Shown here one piece after another: positions 36,598 through 48,100 of a stretch of 64,000 nt of DNA. Under the pieces are notes generated by a model that made no database searches, had not been told where the DNA came from, and saw only the letters and a list, made by a program, of their open reading frames with translations. Positions within the stretch are counted from its first letter, which is position 1, and every line of letters begins with the position of its first letter. The DNA comes from Whitmania pigra (lineage: Eukaryota; Annelida; Clitellata; Hirudinida; Haemopidae), in the NCBI GenBank assembly GCA_021613335.1, contig JAJTWR010000266.1, positions 5,256,501 to 5,320,500 of the forward strand. The letters run 5' to 3'. The translations under genes were made by a program, and so were the position numbers.

Positions 36598-37641
36598 CGT
36601 GTATGTATCTAGACGTAAATTGAACGATATCTCTCCGCACGCGCTACGAACGAGAAGTATAACAAAGAATATAAAAGATGTTGATTAATTACATGCCTCT
36701 CTAAAATCTAAAACATTATTAATGAAATAAAAAACATACATTAATTTTAGTAAATATTAGTTGTAATAATAAAATGCTAATTGTAAAAATACGATTAGCA
36801 TTAATTTATTTTTAAAAATTAAGTTGTTACTTGGAATTTACAGTTTAAATCAAAAATAAAGTAGATACGAAGTTAACTAAAGACATAATTTACAAAAATA
36901 ATTATAATTTAGTAAGACTACTGGCTCAAACGTGTTACGACCATTGCCAGCGGATACGTAGATAATTGCTGAAGTTAGCAGACACTCTTATTCATTTTCA
37001 ATTACGAGGTTTTAAATTATAATATTTAGAAACTACATTTAAAATGCTCTTTAGAAATATTCATATATCAACTGTAATGAGATTTTCACTTTTTGGATAT
37101 TAGTAGGAATTTCGGGAATTCATTTAAAAGTTCTTACTCAATAACCACACGGCTACGACTGATAAAATGTGCATCAAGATTTCTACTTTTAAAATATATA
37201 TGCTTTGTAATGGCTCTGAATTGTGAAACAACATAAGTGCTTTAAACATGTCAAGACATTTTAGGAGGAAGTCCTTCCAGTATTGAATTGCTTTATAAGT
37301 CTTCTTATTCAATAAATACGCAGCTCTGACTAATTAAATGTGCATCGAAATTTTCATCAAGATTTTTACTTTCAAAATGTATGTGCTTTACAATGGCTCT
37401 GAATTGCAGAACAACAACGCACTTTAAATATCTTGAGACATGTTAGACATCTCATCAGCTGAATCAAAAATTCAAAGATTCATTCCCTTTCTCAGTCAAC
37501 ACGTAAAACATATATTAAACTACACCGTCAATCTATTAAAAATAACACATAGAGCCTTTATTGATATTAACCCATACAGAAATTTCTGTATTGTTTTAGG
37601 GACTGTTATTATTTACAAAATGTCAACTGAGATGCCTCCTC
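36598..37641. other. Spacer between SNU13 copies
   Basis: Contains the promoter of SNU13 copy 1 (GC-richer patch near 36620-36655), AT-rich DNA and a diverged two-unit tandem repeat at 37133-37447. No further gene seen. Confidence 0.5.
37133..37447 (+). repeat. Diverged tandem repeat, unit about 140-170 bp
   Basis: 37133-37264 and 37303-37447 share the same word order: ttctta, tcaataa, aaatgtgcatc, caagattt, tatgtgctt/tatgctttg, aatggctctgaattg, aacaac and gacat. Divergence is noticeable, and a short insertion (tttcatcaagattt) is present in the second unit. Confidence 0.65.
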
Positions 37642-38517
37642 TCAAAGTATCAAACTCTGAATGGAATCCTTGATGCTGTCAATCTGTGACTTCAACTGTG
37701 AGCCTTCAATTGAATTGACAGAGCAAGCAACAACTGGTCTTGAAACTCCACAGGCTCTGCCTAGTGCTACAAAAAATTAAGAACATTAGTCATGTAATCA
37801 TTTCGCGAAAGTCCATGCACATGGCACAGACGGGCGATCATGACACAAGCCATGTCAGCCTGTGGCAGCATTAGGGAAAGGTTTTCATCTTATTAGGTTC
37901 AGTGTCATATTAGCTTAAAGTTGCTTACCTGTCTTTGACCTCACAAAAACATATGAAACATTCTGAAAGTTGTAATAATTAATTAGCATCTTTCAAATTT
38001 ACAATATTGCAAATGCTTAAATGCTTACCTTATCTTCGCAAACGAGAGGCAAGTGCAACAAAATTTCAATAGGTTTTGTATCAGCTGCCATTACAATAAA
38101 TTCCGACTGGCCCCTGTTGAGCGATTTTGTGGCTAATAAAAAGAAAGGAGTTGGTTATGAGATGCAATTACTATCTTATGCAATTTCTGCAAACTCACCC
38201 TCATTTGCTCCTTTCCTCAATTGCTTGTAGCTGTTTGCCTGTTGAACAACCTCCAAGATTTTCTTTTGAAGGGCTTCATCGGCTAATGGATAAGCTTTAG
38301 GACTGATTTCGTCGGCCTGAAATATAGGTTTTTCGAAACCGATTGTTAAATAGCTCAAAAAGTTGTAAATACATGATTTACGAGATAGGAACTCAGCAGG
38401 GCCTTATCAGCCAAACTTAAGCCTTAGGGCCAATTTCGTCTGCCTAAAGACATTTAGCAATAAGTGGTAGAAATGTATACTACTTAAACTTAAAAAAATA
38501 AACAATCACTCTACCAT
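37642..38517 (-). CDS. SNU13: SNU13 gene copy 2 with hybrid 5' end
   Basis: Coding exons 38316-38199, 38132-38029, 37962-37929 and 37766-37642 have the same lengths as copy 1 and encode the same amino acids, differing by silent changes. The ATG-GTAAGT that forms exon 1 of copy 1 is absent at the matching place (about 38415). Instead a 24-bp piece of another SNU13 exon 2 (38443-38420, coding ADEIGPKA) is joined to intron-1 sequence and runs into a stop. Farther upstream an ATG followed by a donor-like GTAGAG lies at 38517-38515. Splicing that ATG directly to the exon at 38316 would restore a full 127-residue protein. Likely a working duplicate driven by the 5' end of a third, broken copy; expression is unproven. 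Confidence 0.8.
38420..38443 (-). pseudogene. Fragment of a third SNU13 copy (start of exon 2)
   Basis: Preceded by an acceptor-like ctttag, it reads ADEIGPKA, close to ADEISPKA of both other copies, then breaks into taagtttggctgataag, which is intron-1 sequence of copy 2. It marks the junction of an unequal exchange or tandem duplication. Confidence 0.75.
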
Positions 38518-38898
38518 AGCTTTGAAAACTTTAAAGATAGGAAGAAGCTAAATCAGGATAAGCAACCTGTAGCGCACGCTAGTGAACGAAAAGCAAAGTA
38601 AACATAGAATAACAATAAATTATGCAAAAATTAAGTGCTTTAATTATTATTAATTTTGTGGCTATAACAGTTTGCAATATTTTATTTATTATTTTAAAAA
38701 TATTTTATTTTAAAAATGTATTTGAATATAGTTTTCAGAGCTTTTGAGAATAGATTAGAAAATCATGGAAGGGTATAGAACGGGCTAACCATATTGTTAC
38801 CGTTTCATAGTAAGTAGAAATAAAAATTATATTTCTTGCCAATGATGGCCAGAATGTTGGTCAAAAGAATATCATGACGGGTGCCCACATGGCACACT

Positions 38899-41045
38899 CG
38901 ACAGTGGCGCGCAAAGTCTATTTCGCCCGCATAGTTACAAATCCGTGTTTAGAACAACTCCGGGCTGATTAATATTCATGTATTAGCTAATTTAGTAGCT
39001 ATGATTGGACAGATGTTTTCCGAAAGTAGGTCACATATACATTCGATGCGTCGTCGCGAGATATTTCTGTTCAGTCCAAATCATCTCAGTTATACAACGG
39101 ACTATAATCAAATAAATAAATAAATATATTTCTGTTTCTTTGTTTCGTTGTCTGGATGTTGTGCAGTTAGTTTGCTCAATATGGATTTAGGTCTGGAATT
39201 ACCTACTGGCTATTGTTATGCAAATTGTAAAAATGATAGTGAGAACCAATTAACAATTCGCTGTAATAATAATAACTCTGGTGAATGGCTGAATATTGCC
39301 AGTTGAGGAAATTTGAAAATTTGTCGCGCCAAAAGTTCATCTTATTGCGGACTTTGAAAGCCGTAAAGTGAGTTAACAATATCTGTTTTGTGATTAATTA
39401 TAATCGGAAATAAGTAACAATGTGATAACGGGGTGACAAACTATGGCTTTAGACTTGCTTTTCATCAAAAATTGTTGTGTCAATACAGTAAAAGAAGTGA
39501 AGTTAGAAAGGAGCTAAGTCAGCCGACATCCAGAAATACCTCCTGCAAAGCCAGTGTTTCGTGTAAAATAAAACACATGACGAAAAACACACGCAAGACA
39601 GATCATTTTCTCTTGCAGGTAATCAATTAAAAAATCATTATTGTGTTTAATTTCATTATTGGCAAAGCTAAAATTTATTTTTTCTGTACAGGATCCGCCT
39701 TTGTCCCGCAGTGTTAACTTTAAATCTGGAACGCAACCACCAAATACATTGTGTAATTGCCATGCGCCAGCTCAGAGTTCCTGATGAGACTAGTAAATTG
39801 TTCAATAACTATTTTGATGATGGCCTTCCACTTGCGTCAGCAATTGCTCTGCATGAAGGCAAAATAATGGTTAGTGTTTATTTGTTATTTGGAATGGTTT
39901 ATCCATTGTAATGTGGAAAATCTGTACAATTCTAATAGAAAGTATAGTGGTTCATATATGTTCTAGTGCGAAGAAAATGGGTTTGAAAAGTTGGCCAATG
40001 CATCCATTAATCCGACTTTTAGAACAGTTTAACAATTTTATAACTTATGGAGAAAAGAACATTTTTAGACAATTGGCTGATCACTTGGCTCCAGAAGTTG
40101 ATGGAGAAAGTTGAGTAAAATCATTAAAAACTGAAGAACAATTTTATGGGGTGCCGATCAGCTCTGCATGCCAGGAATGTGGAAATATTAAAGTCCAACC
40201 AACAACAGTGGCTCGTCGAAGGCCACTTGCTACCAAGTCCATCAGACGTCCATACAAGTGAGCTCTCCTGCTTGCAGAAAATATTGAAACTAATGTGCCT
40301 CATGCCAAATCGTATGGCAGGTAGCATTAAAAACGTTTTGACTTTTTATTTGTGCTGCAATAAAAATGATTACTGTATTTCAAAATAAGTTTTTTAATGC
40401 GAAGTAGCTAATTTTTTAAATGATGAGGTTTAATGAGATAAAGATCTGGGAAAATATTTAACTTAATATTTTGGTGTTTAATGAATCCTCCAAAAAGCTT
40501 CATTTCTTAGATTTTTACCATAATTCGGGATAATAGAGACTTTGAATAATTTTAATAATGTTAATTGTTCTATTATTTTCCCTAGAATGGTTAGTTTGGG
40601 GGAGCTAGCTTATAAGTATGGGTATCCAAAATTGTTAGCGACGGGCATTTTTGTTTAATATTTAATAAACATATAAATAAGGCCAAAAAACATAAATCGA
40701 TCATAGAAATAATCCATGACTTAAATTAATGTATATAATAAAGGGTTGGCCTTTCCTGAAATGTGGAGATCATAACCAAATTTGAGGCTCACTGGCCTAT
40801 ATTGTTACATATAGTTTTCGGAAACAGTGTTGGTCAAAAATTAATGTCAAATTTTTTATTAAAATTAACTAAAGCAAAGGTCACTTTAACCAACTTTATA
40901 TTTTATGAAGTTAAAACGATATGTGTGACCTACTTTCGGAAAACATCTGTCCAATCATAGCGCCTAAATTAGCTAATACAAGAATATTAATCCGCCCGGC
41001 ATCGTTCTAGACACGGGTTTGTAAATATGTATTACGCCCACTGAC
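38899..41045 (+). mobile_element. Decayed DNA transposon with about 140-bp TIRs, possibly Mutator-like
   Basis: 38900-39050 and the reverse complement of 40915-41045 match over about 140 bp, including ctatgattggacagatgttt and tccgaaagtaggtcaca. Between them are broken open frames; one at about 40155-40260 reads SACQECGNIKVQPTTVARRR, which I associate with SWIM/MULE-type transposases but cannot confirm. No target duplication was fixed. A mini-insertion (39072-39125) lies inside the left part. Confidence 0.6.
39061..39136 (+). repeat. Mini-insertion copy 3 with 11-bp target duplication
   Basis: Direct repeats atatttctgtt at 39061-39071 and 39126-39136 enclose a 54-bp insert. It shares ccaaatcatctcagttat and ggactataatcaaata with copy 1 and ends in (aaat) units. 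Its 5' end falls within 1-3 bases of that of copy 1, so the unit may be complete at about 50 bp. Confidence 0.75.
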
Positions 41046-41258
41046 AATTGCCTAAATAGACTGTTGTGCCTATAGGCATGCACAAGTTTATATCTTACGC
41101 CGATGCTAATTTTGTCCGATTAGAACTTTCGCTATATTTATAAAATTTTATTCCGAATATTTGATTGAATCTCGGGATATCCAACATCCAGTTTTGTGGC
41201 TCCAGAGTCAATTAGTAATTAATAGTTAGGGATCGACCTGAGTCATTTTTTAAGCTGT

Positions 41259-42732
41259 CGGTGAAAACCCTACCTATCCGACTTCATCGTAACGCACCGC
41301 AAGTTATATGATGATCGATGAAATTCACGAAGACCTTTGCGCATCGATCTCATATAATGCACACTGAGCGTTATAATTTCTTTGAAGCGGCCGCCGTCAC
41401 TTAGAAATATACGCTCACCGGACGCGCGCATATATTGCCTCAAACGCTCAATCGCGTTTTTACGTCATTTGCGAATGCGCGCGTCAACATCTCAACAACC
41501 AAACCGCGATCACTATTCTTAGCAACGCTTACGGCCTCTCATCTCCCAAATCCAACACGATGCTGCCTCTGCAGCCTCCGACATTTTTATCATAGCCCTA
41601 ATTCTTTCCCGGCTCGATAAACCTATTTTAGTGAGGAACGTGTAGGCAACCAAACCTCTCGCCCCAACTTCAATGGGCATTAGCGTTACTCGAAACCCGC
41701 TGACCTCTAGATCTTTCGCTAGCTCAGAGTATTTCTCTTCTTTCAGCACATTACTTGCTTCCCACGGGATGGTCAACTCTATCAAAATGAGATCGCCTGA
41801 CGACGACGATGCGAGAACCACATCCGGCTATCCCTAAGCAGCTGGGGATATTGTCTCAAACCTTCCAGGTCGGCTGCGACAATCCAATCATTAGCTTCTG
41901 CAATAATGTCTCTCCTCGGAGGGAGTCTATTTTTCTTACAGTGTAGTGAAAAGCCCTCTCGCAGGAAGTATACCTTCCGCTGTAATGCAATCTTGCGAGA
42001 ATTTGCTTTAGCTACCGTCGTTTTGGTAGCTTCTACCACTTCCTTTAGGACCTTATTGTGTCGCCACGTGTACCGACCACTGTCGAGGGCATATGCGCAA
42101 CTTGAGAGCACGTGATGAAGTGTCTCGAAGCCGCCGCAGAGCTCACATTTGCAGTCTTCCGTCAAACCCCATCTTCGCAAATTGTCCTTAGAGGGAAGTT
42201 GGTCATAAATCGATCTTATCAGAAAGATCAGACGATATGAAGACATTCTCCATATCTCGTTCCAACCGATGGAACGCTGAACCACGTCTTCCCACGCGGT
42301 CCATCGACCCTGCTGTGCCTGCTGCACCGCCTTAATGACTCGAACTTTTTCCAAATCTCTCCTCCTCTCCTGAATAATAAGCCTTGCCCTAATCGCAGGG
42401 CAAGACTCAGACCATTTTGCGAAGTGGTTCCACCCAACAGCCTGACGACCCGATTGAATAGGACCTCGCATTTCTTCGAACGTCAGTTCCGCGACTGACT
42501 TATCGATTTCATCCTGTGCTGAGAACTTCCTTTTAGTTCTTAACAGTGGTCTAACTTCGCGGATCCTGATGTCCGCAGAGTTATTCAACATCCACTGCGT
42601 CCTTATTTTAGAGACCTCATACTCTTCCACCAGGGAACGAAGAGGTAACCTTAATTTCGAGCTCTTACTGTAGAGGGCAACAGATGACATCCCTGGAGGT
42701 AGCCCAAGCCACGATCTGATGTATCTGCTAAC
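41259..42732 (-). mobile_element. RLE-type non-LTR retrotransposon, copy 2, 39-bp target duplication
   Basis: Nearly identical to copy 1 from about 4000 onward, in opposite orientation. A 39-bp direct repeat, taatagttagggatcgacct... to ...ttaagctgt, flanks it at 41220-41258 and 42733-42771 with one mismatch. This fixes the element's 3' end at 41259 (ending ttttcaccg on its own strand) and its 5' truncation at 42732. The 302-codon frame 42690-41782 keeps the linker and CCHC knuckle and continues farther than copy 1, which has a small deletion there. It then loses the endonuclease frame through another small deletion. Dead on arrival because of the truncation. Confidence 0.9.
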
Positions 42733-42854
42733 TAATAGTTAGGGATCGACCTGGGTCATTTTTTAAGCTGTGGCTTATAAAATACATGTTTAGATATGAC
42801 CCTTTGTAAGGCATTAAACAGTTTAATTTTCTGTCTTTCTTCAGGGACGTCATT

Positions 42855-43195
42855 TCAGCTTTTTCCTAGGAGGGCAAACCCTCGTAAAACATGAAGAGAC
42901 GACCTTTTTTGCGTCTAGTCTTTTGTAGTAGTCAGGAGACGGGGCAACCCTCTAAATTACGTCGCTGCTTTTCTTCAACTTCTTAAAACTATTTGCAATT
43001 GTAACATGAAAATTCAGTGACGAATGCAGTTATTTAGCTGTAATTCCATCATTTCATGACTCGTTTGCACATACAAAACTTGTGTTTACTATTCCTTCAT
43101 TAACTATCTTTTTTGAGTCGCTTGACCTGAAGATAGAAAGAAAAAGGTCACCTTTTAAAGTTGTAAGAGGGTTTGCCACTTGGAAAAAGCTAAAA
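42855..43195. repeat. Inverted-repeat element, about 340 bp
   Basis: The left arm (near 42859, agctttttcctaggagggca then aaccctc) is the imperfect reverse complement of the right arm ending near 43190 (gagggtttgcca then cttggaaaaagct). The interior is unremarkable. Fits a MITE, but no target duplication was found. Confidence 0.5.
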
Positions 43196-43479
43196 AAAGG
43201 CAGAGATAGAACATGAGAACAAGTATAAGAAGAAACGTATGGATGTCTCGGATGACCTTTTCCTTCTGGAAGGTGTGTCCTAATGAGCTGCTGGGCATGA
43301 CAAACCTGGAGTGGATAGATGGTTGGATGGATGGCAGTTCTAAATGGCATCCATAGAATATGGAAATGTTTCTTAGTTATAAGTATCTTGGGAGATTATT
43401 CCATAAAGGTACCCCAAGCATCGGAAGATTTTATTTATTATGATGAGTTATTTTGAATTATCATGAATTGTTAACAGGC

Positions 43480-44220
43480 GTCTGTGGACGAGTTATTAAG
43501 ACTTTGGCCTTGGTGCGAATCCATTAAGAGTTCAAATTCCAACGAAAGTGATAACTGCCCCTAATCTAGCCCCTTTTTAGGGCTATTTTGTAAAGTCGAT
43601 TAAAAATCAACCGCTAGAGATAAAAATGTGCGGATTGTTTAAAAAAATAGAGGAAGGATCAAAGTGCCAGGGACGAGCATTCAAAAAAAATTTAAAAATC
43701 GGGAACTACATTTAATTAATGCTTGAAAACTTTCAAGATTTTTTTAGGGTAGATCCCTGTGTGCGCTAGTCAAGTCAGTTACATATTTGAATTCTCCTGA
43801 AAAATATCTATCAGAATATGTATAACATGTAATTTTAATCCGCAGGGACGGGGTCGAAAAAGCTTCGGATAAAATCAAAACAACTTGGGCGAAATTAGAA
43901 GATTTACGAGTAATGGAGCACGAAAAAGGCAATTATAAATCAACCAACCCAGTTAAAAATACAACAACTATTTTAAAATATAGATCACAACTTAGAGAGC
44001 CAGGGTTTACTTCTTGAAAGTTTATTAAAATTCGAGAACTATTCTTTATTTTATTTTGAACTCTCTCAAGAGCTTTTATTGCCAATGCCTGATGATTTTA
44101 TCTCATCAAATGAGAGATTTTATGATAACTTGGATTCAGACATGGAATAGACGTTCGCATTAAAAAAAAGTGTCTAAATTTCTTACACATGATTTTACGA
44201 TATTCCCCAAATGAACCAAA
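43480..44220 (+). repeat. SINE-like sequence, head and tail shared with 54665-54805
   Basis: The head has tRNA-like pol III box candidates (ggacgagttattaag; agttcaaattcc as B box). The tail word ttcttacacatgatt and the nearby gacgttcgcat recur in the same order at 54665-54805. The roughly 500 bp between head and tail here is not in the other copy and may be a later insertion. Confidence 0.45.
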
Positions 44221-45199
44221 TGAAATTTGCTGGGGCCGGGGTGCCCGGTCGATTTCTATTATTAGTTAAAACCCATATTCGAAACTTCGTTTCCGCTCGA
44301 CCGGAAGTGGCTTTTGTTTAAATTTTGAATGGTTTTGTAAACGTAAAAGGCTCAGCTGGAGGCCCTGTTTGTGGAATTTGAAATAAGGTTCCCAAATTTC
44401 AAGAACTTGGAACTACTCTTCAATATTCTCAGTTTGCCACATAGTGCAAAAGCCCATTCAGCCCCAGAAAAAATACAGTTGGAGCTGCTCAAGAAGATTA
44501 TGACCTGAAGGAGAAGTTCGAGTCAGTTCTGCTGGAGTTTTATGGATCTAAAGCTAGCAGCATGTCCAAAATGAAAAATACGCTTCTGTATTTTTGTATT
44601 TATTTCGGTCCAAATAGATCTGTGATCAAGCTTTTTCTCTCCTGAAAATAAGCAAGTCCAAGAACAGGTCAATGATGACTAACTACAATTTGAATGCAGT
44701 CATGCGAGTCATAACCATTAGAGTGGTTCCAAAGCCTACAAACTATCAATGTGGCTTTCCGTAGAAAATGTTTGCCCACCCCTTTTTTTTAGTAGCTTTC
44801 TAACTCACAGATCATTCTTAGACCTGCACTACAAAAGTGGTTTGACAATGAAGTAATTCAGTTAAGTGCGAAACATATAAATTTTAAGACTGAGTTTACT
44901 AACAAAAACATAATGATAACTAATGTGTTCATCATAAAGTTCAATGAAATATTAATAAAGTTAAATAGTTTAATTAACTTTATCTGATTAATTAACTGAT
45001 ATAATAATTTTAATCAAGTGCTTCTTTAATCAGTTTTAATATTACAAGAACTGTAGACAACATAAATTATGGAACAATTGGTGGCTATAAATAAGATGAA
45101 AATAATTATTATATAAGTTAACAAAAGATAACAAAAAATAAATTCCAACAAATTCATATTCATAAAAAATCCTTGAGTCGCGAATAAACAAAACCCCAT

Positions 45200-48100
45200 T
45201 CATAGTCCTTTTCTTTTAAAAAACAAGTCACCCCTATGTTCAATGGCTTCTTCGTAAAGAGTGGTTTTTGCCATAAACTCCTTTAGCTTGTTTTTCTTAC
45301 CAAGTTGTTCCTCTTTACTTGCTCCCCAGATTATCCACTCCACTGATAAGACATCGATTTGAATCTTATTAAACGGAATGGTCTTCAAGATATCCAACTC
45401 CGAACCCTCTGTATCCAGAGAAAAATAGTCGATATGAGTTACTTCCAAAGCCATCAGAAGTGAATACAAAGGTACGCATTCCACCGTAACTTCCGTCCCT
45501 CCTGCTTGCTCCATAGCCTTCTTCCTACCCGTTTCGTAATTTTCTGCTAAACCTCCCAAGAATTCAGATTCCCTAAATCTGAGAATTTGAGGATAAGTGT
45601 TAGGCGACAGACATCCGTGATAAGCATGGACGTTTCGTTCTGTTTTTATTAGATTTTGAAACATGCCCCTGTTCGCTTCAATGAGCAGTCCAGTCCATTG
45701 CTTGGATGCCTCGAAATACAAAGAATTGGAGTAAGTCACTCCGTCTGATGCACCACATTCTACGAAGTATCCGTTAGTTCTGTTTAACAAGCCATCGACG
45801 ACTTGAGATTCGTCCATCTGTGACCAATGGACACCCTTTTTAAATTTCGTGTTATTCCCAGGTTTTCCTAACTTCAATATTTTGCGCTTCAGGTAAAATA
45901 AAAGTCTTTCATCATTCATTTGTGTTGATTGCTTGAACAAACTCGAGGCATTAAAATTCGTATCAGCAAGCAATGATTTCTGAAATTCATAAAATATTAA
46001 AATATTAGTGGTTCAAATCAAATGAACTCATTAAAGTATCTCAAAACATTTATATATGGACACAACAAACAGTAGTCTGTAGAATGGGGATATTAATACA
46101 AAATTTAAAAAAGTATATATATTAAGTATATATTTTTATTATATATAAGTAAATATTGTTGTATTTGTCAGTTGAATTTGAAAACAGACAACTCTGCAAC
46201 CAAATGAGGCAGAATAACAAGATTTAATAGAAAGGAAAATGAAATGCACTTGAAACTGTAATAACAATCACAGCAAACTAAAACAGGCCAAAGTTCAGAA
46301 ACTTAAATCGTCTGCCAAGTGTACGCGTGGACATAACATACATAAATATAAAATTTTGTATATAAGATACCAAATATTGGTTAGTGATGTTTTCCAACCG
46401 ATCAGTACATTGCAAAATCTTATTCGCTGCTTAATTTTTCTAATTCTGTTCACAGTCAATGAGATGATATAACGCCATCTAGTGGCAGATTGTTTTAGAT
46501 GGTTTGCTGCTTGTTTAAGACTTGTTTATTTTGATCACAGTTTGCCACTTCCGGTTGACTGCTGGGATGAGGAGGTGTCAGTTAGCGTCTAATTGCAAAA
46601 CATGTTGCTTTATTTTATTTATGGTAATTTCACGTAATTACCTACCAGTGTAGGAATAAAGTAATAAACTGTCTGAAGAAGAGTATGAAAATTTGCTTTT
46701 GCTGCAGACATAACTTGTCATTTAAATTTTCTGAACCTAAAACAACAAGGAGAGAAAAATCTAGTTTCTGATCTATATACCCACCCAAAAGCCATCTGAT
46801 CTAAACTTGTCTTGTTTTTAGAACAAGTGTAGGCCAACAACTTTCAGCATTGCAAGGTCTTCATGGCTGAAGCAACAGCTGATTTCCCTTATGTCATTTG
46901 CATTCGAGATCATCAAAGACCTCGAGCTGCAGTTTCAAGAGGGGTTTTCTGACTTGGATTCAAAGGCACAAAAGTGAGACTGTTTCAAAACCAATTGCAA
47001 GCAGATGTGGCTAGTTGCCCAGATGAACTGCAGATGAAGGCCATTGAGTTGCAAGCGATGAACTCCTTAGGGACAAGTTCAAAGAAGGACTGGTGGATTT
47101 TTACCAGTTTTTGCCCAAGGAAGACTTTCCTAATGTCAAAACTTTTGCATCAAGGTACCTTTCAATCTTTGGAACAACATACTTGTGTGGACTAACATTT
47201 TCAAGAATGAAATACGTGAAGAATAACTTAATAAAAAGCTTGTCCGATGTTGATCTCAGATCAGTGTTGATGTTAGAGACATCAAATCTAAAGCCAGAAA
47301 TGAATGCTATTTTGGCATCCAAGAAACAATTTCGCCACTAAGACAGCGTCATATATAGTACAGTGGAACCCAGTTATCTCGACCTCGGTTAACTCGCCAA
47401 CCCTATTAAGTCGACGTTTTTGAAGTGGAATCGCCTAATTCCTTCTTTGTCTTATCATTTTTTCATCGGTTATGTCGATTCATTTATGTCGCAGAACCCA
47501 ATTCATCGTTACTGATTTTGTCTGAGGAGTAACAAGCTGTAGCAGCTATTCTGTTTTTTTTTCTGCTCTATTTTCTCTTTCTAAAAATGTCTGGAGGTGT
47601 TAAGAGAAAACTGGACAATCAGTCAATAGAGAGAAAGAATGAAATCATACTGCAGCTAGAAAAAGAAACAAAACCGTCACTGACGGTCTGTCAGCATGGC
47701 ATTCCAGCAACACCATTTCAGAATGGGAAAGGAAGGCCGATGTGATAAAGAAAATTTACGATCATTCTGTTTTTGATCCAGCAAGATAAAAGAAAATAGA
47801 GTGACTGAGCACAAAAATGTAGATGATGTTTTCAATGTTTCACAAATTCGCGAGCAACAAAACTTTCCGGCAATGGGGCAGTTTGTGAGCTATCTTTGTT
47901 TTTGCAATATAGGAAATCGCGATTTTGGCAAGGTTATGATTTTTTTCGATTCGATTTGAAAAGTAAATCAAATCTCCAGATTTGTGGAGCAGCTGTTGAT
48001 TTGAACCAATTGTAAGAGTGAAATTCCAATACTTTGACGAAGGTTTTCAGCTGAAAAGAAAGACACTTTGGGTCAAAACACACAGGAAAAAAATATTTGT

